A DNA stretch of 64,000 bases from Sulfuritalea sp. (GCA_016712985.1 JADJQA010000024.1:33372-97371), one strand, 5' to 3'; shown: positions 36,877-47,022, counted from the stretch's first letter. Notes: generated from the letters alone by a model not told the origin. Program-made: numbers and translations.

Positions 36877-38022
36877 ATGGCCCAGCGTCTGTCTGCCTGG
36901 TATTTCTGGTACTTCGCTTTCGTTGGCGCCTTCCAGCCCTATTTCGCTCTCTACCTGCAGTCCATCGGCCTGTCCGCCGGCCGCATCGCGGTACTGATGT
37001 CGCTCGGGCAGTTCATGCGCCTGCTGGCGCCGCTGCTCTGGAGCTGGCTGGCCGACAGTGGCGGAAGACGGCTACGTATCGTGGTGGTGTCGACGGCGGC
37101 TTCGCTGGCGGGTTTCTCGGTGGTGTTCCTGACGCAGGAGTTTGTCGGCTTGCTGGTCGGCATGGCGGTTCTGCATTTCTTCTGGAGCGCATCGCTACCG
37201 CTGGTCGAGGCACTGACGCTGGGGCATCTTGCGGCGAGTCCGGAACGCTACGGGCGGATTAGGCTGTGGGGTTCGGTGGGCTTCATTGCCGCGGTGATGG
37301 GGGTCGGCTGGCTGCTCGATTCACTGCCGATCGGATCCCAGCTCTGGGTGTGCTGGGTCTTGTTGCTGGGTACTTTTCTCAGCACTCTGACGCTGGCCGA
37401 AGTCAGAGCGCATGCCGGCCAGGTTGCCGGGCCGATCCTCGACGTCCTGCGTCAGCGCAAGGTCGCGTTCCTGTTTGCCGCAGGACTGCTGATGACCGCG
37501 GCGCATGGGGCACTGTATGTCTTCTACTCGATTCATCTGGTGGCGCATGGTTACGGCAAGACCCTGGTCGGGCTGCTGTGGACTCTTGGCGTTGTCGCCG
37601 AGATCGTGGTGTTCCTGCTGATGCCGCGAATTTCAGTCAGGGTTTCGATGCGGTGGATTCTGCTGGCCTGCTTCGCCCTGGCAGTATTGCGTTTCGTGCT
37701 GATTGGCTGGACAGTCGAATTCATCGGTTTCCTGGTGTTTGCCCAGTTGCTGCATGGTGCGAGTTTTGGCGCTCACCATGCGGCGACCATGGCGGCGCTC
37801 AATCGCTGGTTCGTGCCGGGTCAGCAGGCGCGGGCGCAGGCCCTGTACGGCAGCGTTGCCTATGGTGCGGGCGGCATGGGTGGCGCCCTGCTGGCGGGCG
37901 CCTTGTGGGATAGTCTTGGTCCGGGGATCACTTTCAGCGCCGCGTCGTTGCTCGCACTTATCGGAATGATTCTGGTTTGGCGCGGCGTTCCGGGAGATTT
38001 GGCGGGCGCCGCTGTGCCATAA
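36877..38022 (+). CDS. MFS transporter (HcaT/phenylpropionate-permease-like family)
   Basis: A 381-residue permease with twelve helices. LWSWLADSGGRRLRI carries the loop 2-3 MFS motif and ERYGRIRLWGSVGFI is typical of the MFS_1-like/HcaT group. Substrate unknown. ATG 36877 follows an intrinsic terminator immediately, leaving no space for a ribosome site outside the U-run, so initiation may occur on read-through RNA. Confidence 0.85.
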   Translation: MAQRLSAWYFWYFAFVGAFQPYFALYLQSIGLSAGRIAVLMSLGQFMRLLAPLLWSWLADSGGRRLRIVVVSTAASLAGFSVVFLTQEFVGLLVGMAVLHFFWSASLPLVEALTLGHLAASPERYGRIRLWGSVGFIAAVMGVGWLLDSLPIGSQLWVCWVLLLGTFLSTLTLAEVRAHAGQVAGPILDVLRQRKVAFLFAAGLLMTAAHGALYVFYSIHLVAHGYGKTLVGLLWTLGVVAEIVVFLLMPRISVRVSMRWILLACFALAVLRFVLIGWTVEFIGFLVFAQLLHGASFGAHHAATMAALNRWFVPGQQARAQALYGSVAYGAGGMGGALLAGALWDSLGPGITFSAASLLALIGMILVWRGVPGDLAGAAVP

Positions 38023-38272
38023 TTTCCCATCTGCACTGAGTCTTGCGCTTGCGGCCACCGCGCTTGGCGGCGTTGGGTCTGGCGTTGGCCGCAGGCCGTA
38101 GTTCGGCTTGAAAGCTGGCAAGAACGCTTACGGGAAACTTTGCGACAGCCACCTGTTTCATGTGCAGGAGAACGGTGCGGCGTCGGGGGCAGAGGTCATC
38201 TTGTCTGCCCTGCCATGGGGCCATTGCCGAGCGTTTTGCCGATGTACGTGACTTCTTGTGAGGAGAAAATCC

Positions 38273-38392
38273 ATGTTCCGTATTCTTGTCGTTTCTGTCT
38301 TGGCGCTCTTGTTGTCGGCCTGCAATACCGTTCAAGGTATCGGCAAGGATGTCAAGAAGGGTGGCGAAGCCATCGAGAAATCCGCCAAATGA
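38273..38392 (+). CDS. Entericidin A/B-family small lipoprotein
   Basis: A 39-residue lipoprotein: signal peptide MFRILVVSVLALLLSACNT with lipobox LSAC, then the entericidin core VQGIGKDVKKGGEAIEKSA. AGGAG lies 8 bases upstream of ATG 38273. Entericidins are small membrane lipoproteins proposed to act as a toxin-antitoxin pair in enterobacteria; in betaproteobacteria one commonly lies between leuC and leuD, as it does next to a leuD remnant here. Confidence 0.88.
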   Translation: MFRILVVSVLALLLSACNTVQGIGKDVKKGGEAIEKSAK

Positions 38393-38472
38393 TGGACAAA
38401 TGCATTAGCTTCGATGGCCTAGTGCCGCCGTACAGAAAAGCCGTGGCTATTTGTCTGAGGATTCCTCAATGA
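38392..38472 (+). pseudogene. leuD: leuD stub (3-isopropylmalate dehydratase small subunit)
   Basis: A 26-codon frame begins MDKCISFDGLVPP, matching the start of LeuD (MDKFTxLDGLVAPL), then loses homology and stops at TGA 38470-38472, overlapping the leuB start (ATGA). It starts at the expected place for leuD, coupled to the entericidin stop (TGATG) and just before leuB. Almost all of leuD is deleted, and leuC is not upstream either. Confidence 0.55.
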
Positions 38473-39521
38473 AGATTTGCGTTCTGCCCGGTGATGGCAT
38501 CGGGCCGGAAATCGTAGCCGAGGCCGTTCGGGTCTTGCAGGCGATGGATCTCAATATCGAGATGGAAGAGGCCCTGCTGGGCGGTTGCGCGGTGGATGCC
38601 ACCGGTGACCCCTACCCGGATGCGACCCAGAAGCTGGCCCAGGCGGCCGATGCGGTGCTGCTCGGCGCTGTTGGCGGCCCTCAATGGGACGGCAATCCGC
38701 GCGAGCAGAGGCCCGAGCGGGGTCTGCTGGGCATTCGCAAGCAGTTGGGGCTGTTCGCCAATCTGCGACCAGCCATTCTGTATCCGGAGTTGGCTAACGC
38801 GTCCACCCTCAAGCCGGAGGTGGTGGCCGGGCTGGATATCCTGATCGTGCGCGAATTGACCGGCGACATCTACTTCGGCCAGCCGCGCGGCATAGAGATG
38901 CGCAATGGTGAACGCTTCGGGCTGAATACCATGCATTACACCGAAAGCGAAATCCGGCGCATCCTGCGGGTGGCGTTCGCGGCGGCGCGCAAACGTAGCC
39001 GCAAGGTCTGTTCGGTCGACAAGATGAATGTGCTCGAATGCACGCAGTTGTGGCGTGACGTGGCCATCGAGACCGGGCGGGAGTACCCGGACGTCGAGCT
39101 TTCACATATGCTGGTCGACAATGCGGCGATGCAGTTGGTGAAGAATCCCAGGCAGTTTGACGTGATGGTAACTGGCAACATGTTCGGCGACATCCTGTCC
39201 GACGAGGCTTCGATGCTCACGGGTTCGATCGGTATGTTGCCATCGGCTTCGCTGGACGCGAACAACAAGGGGCTTTACGAGCCTTGTCACGGCTCCGCGC
39301 CGGACATCGCGGGCAAAGGCGTGGCGAACCCGCTGGCGACGATCCTGTCGGCGGCGATGATGCTGCGTTACACTTTCGCCGACGAGGACGCTGCGAGGCG
39401 CATCGAGTCCGCGGTGAAGAAGGTGCTGGCGCAGGGTTTCCGCACCGGCGATATTTTTGAGCCGGGAATGAAGAAGGTCGGTACCCGGCAAATGGGCGAC
39501 GCGGTGCTCGCGGCGCTGTGA
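38469..39521 (+). CDS. leuB: 3-isopropylmalate dehydrogenase
   Basis: A 350-residue enzyme of leucine biosynthesis: oxidative decarboxylation of 3-isopropylmalate with NAD+. Visible are LPGDGIGPEIVAEAVRVL, the substrate loop ERGLLGIRKQLGLFANLRP, and TGNMFGDILSDEASMLTGS. ATG 38469 has GAGGA upstream. It is normally preceded by leuC and leuD, which are missing or reduced to a stub here. asd follows after 27 bases. Confidence 0.97.
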   Translation: MKICVLPGDGIGPEIVAEAVRVLQAMDLNIEMEEALLGGCAVDATGDPYPDATQKLAQAADAVLLGAVGGPQWDGNPREQRPERGLLGIRKQLGLFANLRPAILYPELANASTLKPEVVAGLDILIVRELTGDIYFGQPRGIEMRNGERFGLNTMHYTESEIRRILRVAFAAARKRSRKVCSVDKMNVLECTQLWRDVAIETGREYPDVELSHMLVDNAAMQLVKNPRQFDVMVTGNMFGDILSDEASMLTGSIGMLPSASLDANNKGLYEPCHGSAPDIAGKGVANPLATILSAAMMLRYTFADEDAARRIESAVKKVLAQGFRTGDIFEPGMKKVGTRQMGDAVLAAL

Positions 39522-39548
39522 TTCGATGGTGATAGCGAGAGTGTGATC

Positions 39549-40658
39549 ATGAAGCGGGTAGGTCTGGTGGGTTGGCGTGGAATGGTGGGCTCGGTGCTCA
39601 TGCAGCGCATGCGTGAGGAGAATGATTTCGCCCTTATTGAACCGGTATTTTTCACGACTTCGAATCCCGGCGGCAAGGCGCCCGCGTTCGCCGATGCGGC
39701 GGCGCCGCTGAAGGACGCAAGAGACATTGATGAATTGAAGGCGCTGGACATCATCATCACCTGCCAGGGAGGTGACTACACCAACGAAGTGTTTGCCAAG
39801 CTGCGCGCCGCTGGCTGGAAGGGCCACTGGATCGATGCGGCATCGACCTTGCGCATGCAGGACGATACCGTGATCATTCTCGATCCGGTAAATCTTGGCG
39901 GGATCTTGGACAGCCTGGCGCGGGGTGGCCGCAACTGGATCGGTGGCAATTGCACGGTGAGCCTGATGCTGATGGCCCTGGGCGGCCTGTTCAAGGCTGG
40001 GCTGGTCGAGTGGATGACGTCGATGACTTATCAGGCGGCATCCGGCGCCGGCGCACAGAACATGCGCGAATTGCTGGCCCAGATGGGGGAGACGCATCGA
40101 GTGGTGAAGAACCTGCTGGAGGATCCCGCTTCGGCCATTCTCGATATCGACCGCGAGGTTGCCGGTATTCTGCGTGACGACAGTTTCCCCACCGCGAACT
40201 TCGGCGTGCCGCTGGCCGGTTCGCTGATCCCATGGATCGACAAGGATCTTGGCAACGGTCAGAGCCGTGAGGAATGGAAGGGGCAGGCCGAAAGCAACAA
40301 GATCCTCGGGCGCACTGCCGCGCCGATTCCGATCGATGGTCTCTGCGTGCGCATCGGCGCCATGCGCTGCCATTCGCAGGCTTTCACCATCAAGCTGACC
40401 GAGGACGTACCGCTGGACGAGATCAATGACATCTTGGCGGCGCACAACGATTGGGTTAAGGTGGTGCCGAATCGGCGCGATATTACCCTCAATGAGCTGA
40501 CACCGACTGCTGTGACGGGTACGTTGGGTGTTCCCGTCGGACGCGTGCGAAAACTCGGCATGGGACCACAGTATTTGTCGGCATTCACAGTGGGTGACCA
40601 GTTGCTTTGGGGTGCTGCGGAGCCTTTGCGGCGGATGCTCCGTATCCTGTTGCATTGA
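39549..40658 (+). CDS. asd: Aspartate-semialdehyde dehydrogenase
   Basis: A 369-residue enzyme reducing aspartyl phosphate to the semialdehyde for Lys/Met/Thr and diaminopimelate synthesis. NADP site VGLVGWRGMVGSVLM; catalytic cysteine in GNCTVSLML; active-site histidine region RIGAMRCHSQAFTIKL. It belongs to the Gram-negative long-form subfamily. Member of the leuB-asd-fimV-truA cluster. Confidence 0.97.
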   Translation: MKRVGLVGWRGMVGSVLMQRMREENDFALIEPVFFTTSNPGGKAPAFADAAAPLKDARDIDELKALDIIITCQGGDYTNEVFAKLRAAGWKGHWIDAASTLRMQDDTVIILDPVNLGGILDSLARGGRNWIGGNCTVSLMLMALGGLFKAGLVEWMTSMTYQAASGAGAQNMRELLAQMGETHRVVKNLLEDPASAILDIDREVAGILRDDSFPTANFGVPLAGSLIPWIDKDLGNGQSREEWKGQAESNKILGRTAAPIPIDGLCVRIGAMRCHSQAFTIKLTEDVPLDEINDILAAHNDWVKVVPNRRDITLNELTPTAVTGTLGVPVGRVRKLGMGPQYLSAFTVGDQLLWGAAEPLRRMLRILLH

Positions 40659-40733
40659 TGCCGCGTGCCGGATGCGACCAGAATGTAATGGTAAGGTTGA
40701 GCTTGCATCGCTAACACCATGATGTTATTTTAA

Positions 40734-40799
40734 TTGCGGCCGACCGCTACGCTCGGCGCCTATGAAGCTGACGCCAGCCTCTGCCGAAACTTCGTTTTG
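40734..40799 (+). repeat. 62-base repeat family, copy A
   Basis: The copy runs from TTGCGGCCGACCGCTACGCT to GCCGAAACTTCGTTTT and corresponds closely to the tandem copies at 58690-58814. It lies just upstream of fimV. Confidence 0.65.
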
Positions 40800-40831
40800 A
40801 CAACATGATTAAGAGCCCGTCGGGAGTCACA

Positions 40832-43736
40832 GTGCCCAATACTGACAAGCGAAATCGTCTCAAAGTTACCTTCTTGGCGGCGGCAATCGCCGTCCTGCCC
40901 CTGGCGACACATGCCGCCGGGCTGGGAAGGATTACCGTGCTCTCGGCCCTGGGCCAGCCACTCAAGGCTGAACTTGAAGTGACCGCGACGCGCGATGAAA
41001 CGCCTTCACTGGTAGCCAAGGTTGCCGCCGCCGAGGCCTTCCGCCAGGCCGGAATCGAGTATTCGCAGGTTCTGACAAATCTGCGGTTCTCGCGTGACAT
41101 CAAGGAACGCGGCGGCCGTCGCTACATTGAAATAACCACGGATCGCCCCCTGAACGAGCCGTTCATCGACATGCTGGTCGAATTGAGCTGGGCTTCGGGG
41201 CGGCTGGTCCGCGAGTACACTTTCCTGCTTGATCCGCCCGATCTTGCTGTCAGAATGGCCCCGGTACCCGTTGCGGCGCCGGAGGTCAGGATCGAACCCG
41301 CGACGGCCATGCCGGCGGGGAAAGCTCCGGCGACCATGCCTGCGCAAACTCGTCCGTTACCCGATAGCCGTCCTCCGGTGTCCATGCAGCCGGCTGAGAA
41401 GTCGGCGGGCGGTAGTTCGCGCACGGTCGCTCCGGGCGACACCTTGGCCAAGATAGCGGCGCAGACCCGGTCGGAGGGCGTCAGCCTTGACCAGATGCTG
41501 GTATCGCTGTTCCGCGGCAACAAGGAGGCGTTTGACGGCGAAAACATGAATCGCCTGAAGGCCGGCAAGATCCTTTCGATCCCGGATGCCGAGGCCGCGA
41601 AGAGGATCCCTGCCGGCGAAGCGCGCAAGGAGGTTGTCGCTCAGGCGGCCGATTTCAACGCCTATCGCAAACGCCTGGCAACCGGCGCAGTGGCCGAACC
41701 CGCCAGGGAGCAAGGCGCTAAGCAAGCCGTGAGCGGCAAGATCACACCCAGAGTCGAAGACAAGATGCCGCTGGCGGCGGGCAAGGACAAACTTGAAGTC
41801 TCGCGCACGGAAGCCGGGACGGATGCCAAGGGCAAGCCGTTGCAGGGACGTATCGCAGCTCTTGAAGAGGATCTGGTGGCGCGCGACAGGGCGCTAAAGG
41901 AGGCCAGCAATCGCATCGCTGATCTGGAAAGGAATCTCAGTGACCTGAAGAAGCTTGCCGAACTCAAGAGTCAGGCCGGCGCCGATCTTCAGAAGCAGGC
42001 TCAGGCGCCAAAGCCGGCCGAGCCGCCAAAGGCAGCCGAGCCACCAAAGCCGGCCGAGCCGCCAAAGGCAGCCGAGCCGCCAAAGGCAGCCGAGCCACCA
42101 AAGGCTGCCGAGCCACCAAAGGCAGCCGAGCCGCCAAAAGCTGCCGAAGCTGCCAAGCCAGAAGATGCGGCAAAGCCTGCCGATGCTGGCGCGGCGGCCA
42201 AACCGGCTGCCGAGCAGCCAGCTCAGGCACCCAAGCCGCCCGCGCCGAATAAGCAAGCCGCTCCACCGCCTCCGCCTGAGCCGGACTTCATTGAGGAAAA
42301 TGGGCCTTTGGTGTTTGGCGGTGGTGCCATTCTGGCACTTGTGTTGGGATGGTTGGGATTTTCGGCCTACCGCAAGAAGCGCGCGGGGACGACCGAGGCG
42401 AACACATCGATTGCCGAGGCCGATCTTGCCACGTCTTCAGTGTTCAGTACTACAACGGTAGCGCCTCCTCCCAGTGAACAGGAGCCCAGCCAGTTCAGCT
42501 ATACCGCGATGGGCATGGCGGCGCAGCAAGAGTCGGTTGATCCTGTCGTCGAAGCAGATACTTTTCTGGCTTTCGGCCGTGAAGCCCAGGCCGAAGAGAT
42601 TCTTCTGGAAGCTCTGAAAGCAGATCCGCAGCGGCAGGCGATTCACTTGAAGCTGCTCGAGATCCATGCCGCACGCAAGAATGTTTCCCGGTTTGAGTCG
42701 GTGGCGAAGGATCTGCATGCGCTGACCGGTGGTGCCGGCGCCGGCTGGGCCAAGGCGGTCGCCATGGGAGCCGCTCTTGATCCCGGTAATTCCCTCTATG
42801 CGTCGATGCCGTCCGAGGGCCAGGAGGCGGTTCCGGCCGACTCCTTGGACCTGGCTGCGACGATGGTCCTTGAGCGCGGCGCGAAAGGAGAGGAGCAACT
42901 GGTGCCGAAGAGTATGGCTGCCACGATGATCCTTGAGCAAAGCCCGCTGGAAGGGGAAGGCTTGGCGCCGAAGGATATGGCGTCCACGATGATCCTGCAG
43001 CAAAGCCCGTTGGTCGTGGAAGGGCTGGAGCCGCCCACTGTGGCGGCTCCAGCCGCGGATGAGGTTGCTGCCGCCCTGGACTTTGATCTGGACATTGACA
43101 GCAGTGACGCGGCAGGCTCCGGCGCCGCATCCTCGGCGCCAGGCGCCCAGGCCGAAGCGGTGACGCTGGACTTCGATCTCGATCTCGGTACACCGGAGGC
43201 CTCGACTGCCGCAGCCGCGCCGCAGGCGCAGGCGCAGGCCGGTAACGAGCTGGCCGCACTCGACATCGATTTCGAAATGCCAGCGAAGGAGTCTCCGGCG
43301 CCTGCGCTGGATTTCCCGCTGGCGGCGGAGACACCCGCGCCGGCGCCGCAAGCACCGGCGGTTTCGGCCATCGATTCCAACGGGATCGATTTCGACTTCG
43401 ATCTTGGGACGCCGGATCCCGCTCCGGCCCCCGTGCCAGAGGCATCCGCCGAGCTTCCCGCAGCCGCGCCGTCCGCGCCCTGGGGCAAGCGGCTTCGATC
43501 TTGGTGGTATCAGTCTGGAACTCGATACACCGGCGAGTTCATCTGGTACCGAGGCCGGGTTGCCCGCCGGCGAGATGACTGACAACCCTGAAGTGGCCAC
43601 CAAGATTGAGCTGGCGATGGCCTATGAGGAAATGGGCGATCGCGAAGGCGCCCGCGAGCTGTTCCAGGAGGCATTGGCCGAAGGCAGTCCGGCGCAGCAG
43701 AAAGTGGTCCGCGCCAGACTCGACAGTCTCGGCTGA
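40832..43736 (+). CDS. fimV: FimV/HubP-like pilus assembly and polarity protein, frameshifted
   Basis: About 968 residues. Signal peptide ends THA-AGLGRI; the N-terminal FimV domain includes GLGRITVLSALGQPLKAELE; a LysM domain lies near residues 190-250 (VAPGDTLAKIA); a PKAAEP repeat of eight units at 42008-42151; one helix near 490-515 (VFGGGAILALVLGWLGF); and an acidic cytoplasmic part ending in the FimV C-terminal helix pair (ELAMAYEEMGDREGARELF). The frame breaks near 43481; dropping one T gives SAPGASGFDLGGISLELD. GTG 40832 is preferred because GGGAG lies 5 bases upstream; ATG 40805 has no such site. Organises cell poles and type IV pili. Confidence 0.88.
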
Positions 43737-43771
43737 TCAAGCATGATCTCCCGGCGCCTGCGCGTCGGGAG

Positions 43772-44362
43772 ATGCTGTTTGCCGTGAAGCGCCCGCATCC
43801 CGCAAGCCTGATCCTGCTTGGCTTGGCCACACTCATTGCGGCCTCCTCGCGCGAGGGAAGGGTCTTGGTCCTCGTCAGTCTGGGACTCGCCGTGGTGGCG
43901 CTGACCGTGGCGCCATCCCATTTGCGTTTGCTGTTGCGACGTAGCCGCTGGCTGCTGCTGACCATGCTGGTGATGTTCGGCTGGCTGACGCCGGGAACCC
44001 CGCTGGCAAACATCCCCGGGGCGAGTCAGGAAGGGCTGCTGCTCGCCGTCGCGAACCTCGCGCGCCTGGTGATCGCGCTGTCCACCGTTTCCCTGCTGTT
44101 GAAAGCCCTGACTGCCCCGGAGCTTGTCGCAGGCATGCGTGCGCTGCTCGCGCCGCTTGCCTTCCTGAAGATTTCCCGCGACCGCATCGCCGTGCGCCTG
44201 GCATTGACCCTGAACGAGGTCGAATCGTCACGCTCCAAGGGCAGCGGTGAATCGGGGCACAGCGAAACCAGTATTGCGCTGCCCGCATCCATTCCTGGTA
44301 CGACAGACTTTGTCCTCGGCGCCTTGGCCGCCGCTCTGGTCATTGGTGCGTGGCTGACATGA
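43772..44362 (+). CDS. CbiQ/EcfT-like membrane protein
   Basis: A 196-residue membrane protein with about four hydrophobic segments. ARLVIALSTVSLLLKALTA and LKISRDRIAVRLALTLNEVE resemble the coupling region of energy-coupling factor T components. It is shorter than typical EcfT proteins and has no ATPase gene beside it. The stop overlaps the truA start (ATGA). Assignment is moderate. Confidence 0.55.
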   Translation: MLFAVKRPHPASLILLGLATLIAASSREGRVLVLVSLGLAVVALTVAPSHLRLLLRRSRWLLLTMLVMFGWLTPGTPLANIPGASQEGLLLAVANLARLVIALSTVSLLLKALTAPELVAGMRALLAPLAFLKISRDRIAVRLALTLNEVESSRSKGSGESGHSETSIALPASIPGTTDFVLGALAAALVIGAWLT

Positions 44363-45168
44363 GAATCGCGCTCGTACTTGAATATGAGGGTTCCGGATTT
44401 TGCGGCTGGCAATCGCAGGTGGGCGGGGGTTCGGTGCAGGATGCCATGGAATCGGCGCTGTCGATGGTCGCCGATGCACCGACGCGCGTGGTATGTGCCG
44501 GACGCACCGATGCCGGAGTCCATGCCTTGGCTCAAGTGGTGCATTTCGATACTGAGGCGATCCGCCCGGATACGGCATGGGTGCGCGGTGTCAACGCGCA
44601 TCTGCCTGCCAGCGTTGCCGTGCGCTGGGCTCAGCCGGTGCCCAATGACTTTCATGCCCGCTTTTCCGCGCTGGGTCGGCGCTACCGTTATTTGCTGCTC
44701 AATCGTGCGGAACGACCGGGCCTGATGGCACGGCGTGTTGGCTGGTTTCATCGTCCGCTGGACGCCGATGCGATGGCCCGGGCGGCAGGCTTGCTGTTGG
44801 GCGAGCATGACTTCTCGGCGTTCCGTTCCGTCGAGTGCCAGGCGAAATCACCGGTGAAGACCCTGCGCCGCGCGGAGATCTCGCGGCAAGGCGACCTCCT
44901 GTTGTTCGACTTCGAGGCCAGCGCCTTCCTGCATCACATGGTGCGCAATCTCGTCGGCGCGCTGGTGTCTGTCGGCAAGGGCGCACATTCGCCGGGGTGG
45001 GTCGGCGAAATCCTGGCTGGTCGGGATCGTGCCCGCGCCGCAGCGACCTTTGAAGCCTGCGGGCTGTATTTTGTCGGCGTCGACTATGATCCGGTCTGGC
45101 GGTTAGGAGTTGTGCTCAGCGCCGTCCATCAGGATCACGCTGGCGAGATGGTGATCGTTCCACCCTGA
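44359..45168 (+). CDS. truA: tRNA pseudouridine(38-40) synthase
   Basis: A 269-residue enzyme modifying the anticodon arm. The catalytic aspartate is in CAGRTDAGVHALAQVVHF; YEGSGFCGWQSQ and SAFLHHMVRNLVG are further family segments. ATG 44359 starts MRIALVLEYEGSGFCGWQ and overlaps the upstream stop. trpF follows after 4 bases. Confidence 0.97.
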   Translation: MRIALVLEYEGSGFCGWQSQVGGGSVQDAMESALSMVADAPTRVVCAGRTDAGVHALAQVVHFDTEAIRPDTAWVRGVNAHLPASVAVRWAQPVPNDFHARFSALGRRYRYLLLNRAERPGLMARRVGWFHRPLDADAMARAAGLLLGEHDFSAFRSVECQAKSPVKTLRRAEISRQGDLLLFDFEASAFLHHMVRNLVGALVSVGKGAHSPGWVGEILAGRDRARAAATFEACGLYFVGVDYDPVWRLGVVLSAVHQDHAGEMVIVPP

Positions 45169-45172
45169 ATCC

Positions 45173-45817
45173 ATGAGACGCACGCGAATCAAGATCTGCG
45201 GCATAACCCGCGAGCAAGACCTCGCGGCGGCCGTCGCGGCCGGCGCCGACGCGCTCGGCTTCGTTTTCTATGCGCCCAGCCCGCGCCATGTGACGCCACA
45301 GCGGGCCGCGCAACTGACTGTGCATCTGCCGGCCTTTGTTACCAAGGTCGGCCTTTTCGTCAACGAGTCGCCAGAGACCGTTCGCGCCGTTTTGGTCCAA
45401 GTGCCGCTCGATCTGCTGCAGTTCCACGGCGACGAAGACGCGGCCTACTGTTCCCAGTTTGGCAAGGCGTGGATCAAGGCGGCCAGGATGAAGCCGGGTT
45501 TCGATTTGCTAGAATACGCGTCCGCGTTCGCAGCAGCCCAGGGAGTATCGGGCCTGTTGCTCGATGCCGACGTCGCAGGCTACGGCGGCGGCGGCAAGAC
45601 CTTCGACTGGTCGTTGATTCCGCGGTCCTTGCCGCTTCCGGTGATTCTGTCGGGGGGCTTGCATCCGGGTAACATTGCACAGGCGGTGCGCGCCGTGCGG
45701 CCGTGGGCGGTGGATGTCAGCAGCGGCGTCGAGGCTGCCCGTGGCATCAAGGATGTGCAAAAGATCAACGAGTTCATTGGCGGAGTGCGAGATGCAGATG
45801 CAGGATCTTCCCTATAA
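45173..45817 (+). CDS. trpF: Phosphoribosylanthranilate isomerase
   Basis: A 214-residue TIM barrel of tryptophan synthesis. The catalytic cysteine is in IKICGITRE near residue 9 and the catalytic aspartate in LLLDADVAGYGGGGKTFDW. The 3' end overlaps trpB by 26 bases, implying coupled translation. Confidence 0.96.
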   Translation: MRRTRIKICGITREQDLAAAVAAGADALGFVFYAPSPRHVTPQRAAQLTVHLPAFVTKVGLFVNESPETVRAVLVQVPLDLLQFHGDEDAAYCSQFGKAWIKAARMKPGFDLLEYASAFAAAQGVSGLLLDADVAGYGGGGKTFDWSLIPRSLPLPVILSGGLHPGNIAQAVRAVRPWAVDVSSGVEAARGIKDVQKINEFIGGVRDADAGSSL

Positions 45818-47003
45818 CCTGCCCGATGCGGGCGGTCATTTCGGTCCCTACGGCGGGATTTTTGTCGCCGAGACGCTGATGCCGGCGTTGAGTGAATTGC
45901 GTCAGGCGTATGCCGCGGCGCAGGCCGATCCCGAGTTCCGTGCCGAATTCGAATACGAACTCAAACACTATGTCGGCCGCCCCAGCCCGATTTATCACGC
46001 CCGGCGCTGGTCGAGCCTGCTCGGCGGTGCACAGATCTTTTTGAAACGCGAAGATCTCAACCACACCGGCGCGCACAAGATCAACAACTGCATCGGTCAG
46101 GGGCTGCTGGCACGACGCATGGGCAAACCGCGCGTGATCGCCGAAACTGGCGCGGGTCAGCACGGCGTGGCTACCGCCACCGTTGCCGCCCGCTATGGCA
46201 TGGAGTGCGTGGTCTACATGGGCTCGGAGGACATCAAGCGCCAGGCTGCCAATGTCTATCGCATGAAACTGCTGGGGGCCACGGTGATGCCGGTGGAATC
46301 CGGCTCGAAGACGCTGAAGGACGCCCTCAACGAGGCGATGCGCGACTGGGTGAGCAACATTGGCGATACCTTCTACATCATCGGCACGGTCGCCGGTCCG
46401 CATCCTTATCCCATGATGGTGCGGGATTTCCAGTCGGTGATCGGCGAGGAGTGCAAGCTGCAGATGCCGGAACTCGTCGGCCGCCAGCCGGATGCCGTGA
46501 TCGCCTGCGTTGGCGGCGGCTCCAATGCAATGGGGATTTTCTATCCCTATATTCCGTTCGCGGATGTGCGACTGATCGGCGTTGAAGCCGCCGGTCATGG
46601 GCTGGATTCAGGCAAGCATTCGGCTTCGCTCACCGCCGGTCGCTCCGGCGTACTGCATGGCAACCGGACCTATCTGTTGCAGGACGAGAACGGCCAGGTG
46701 AGCGAAACCCACTCGGTATCCGCCGGTCTCGATTACCCCGGCGTCGGCCCCGAGCACGCCTGGCTGAAGGATTCCGCTCGCGCCGAATACGTCACGATTA
46801 CCGATGCCGAAGCGCTGCAAGCCTTCCATGACCTGTGCCGAGTGGAAGGCATCATTCCCGCGCTCGAATCCAGCCATGCGCTGGCATATGCGGCCAAGTT
46901 GGCGCCGACGCTTGACAGGGACCAGATGCTTCTGGTCAATCTGTCCGGCCGCGGCGACAAGGATATGCATACCGTTGCCGAGGCATCCGGCATCCGGTTC
47001 TGA
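45792..47003 (+). CDS. trpB: Tryptophan synthase beta chain
   Basis: A 403-residue PLP enzyme condensing indole with serine. The PLP lysine is in HTGAHKINNCIGQ; the phosphate loop GGGSNAMG and ETGAGQHGVATA are present. ATG 45792 lies inside trpF; ATG 45798 (two codons later) is also possible. Works as alpha2beta2 with trpA, 19 bases downstream. Confidence 0.98.
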   Translation: MQMQDLPYNLPDAGGHFGPYGGIFVAETLMPALSELRQAYAAAQADPEFRAEFEYELKHYVGRPSPIYHARRWSSLLGGAQIFLKREDLNHTGAHKINNCIGQGLLARRMGKPRVIAETGAGQHGVATATVAARYGMECVVYMGSEDIKRQAANVYRMKLLGATVMPVESGSKTLKDALNEAMRDWVSNIGDTFYIIGTVAGPHPYPMMVRDFQSVIGEECKLQMPELVGRQPDAVIACVGGGSNAMGIFYPYIPFADVRLIGVEAAGHGLDSGKHSASLTAGRSGVLHGNRTYLLQDENGQVSETHSVSAGLDYPGVGPEHAWLKDSARAEYVTITDAEALQAFHDLCRVEGIIPALESSHALAYAAKLAPTLDRDQMLLVNLSGRGDKDMHTVAEASGIRF

Positions 47004-47022
47004 TGTTTTGCTGAAGATTGAG

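Noticed and set aside
42008..42151. CRISPR-like tandem array
   Set aside because: The 18-base units are contiguous, in frame and code PKAAEP inside FimV; there are no spacers.
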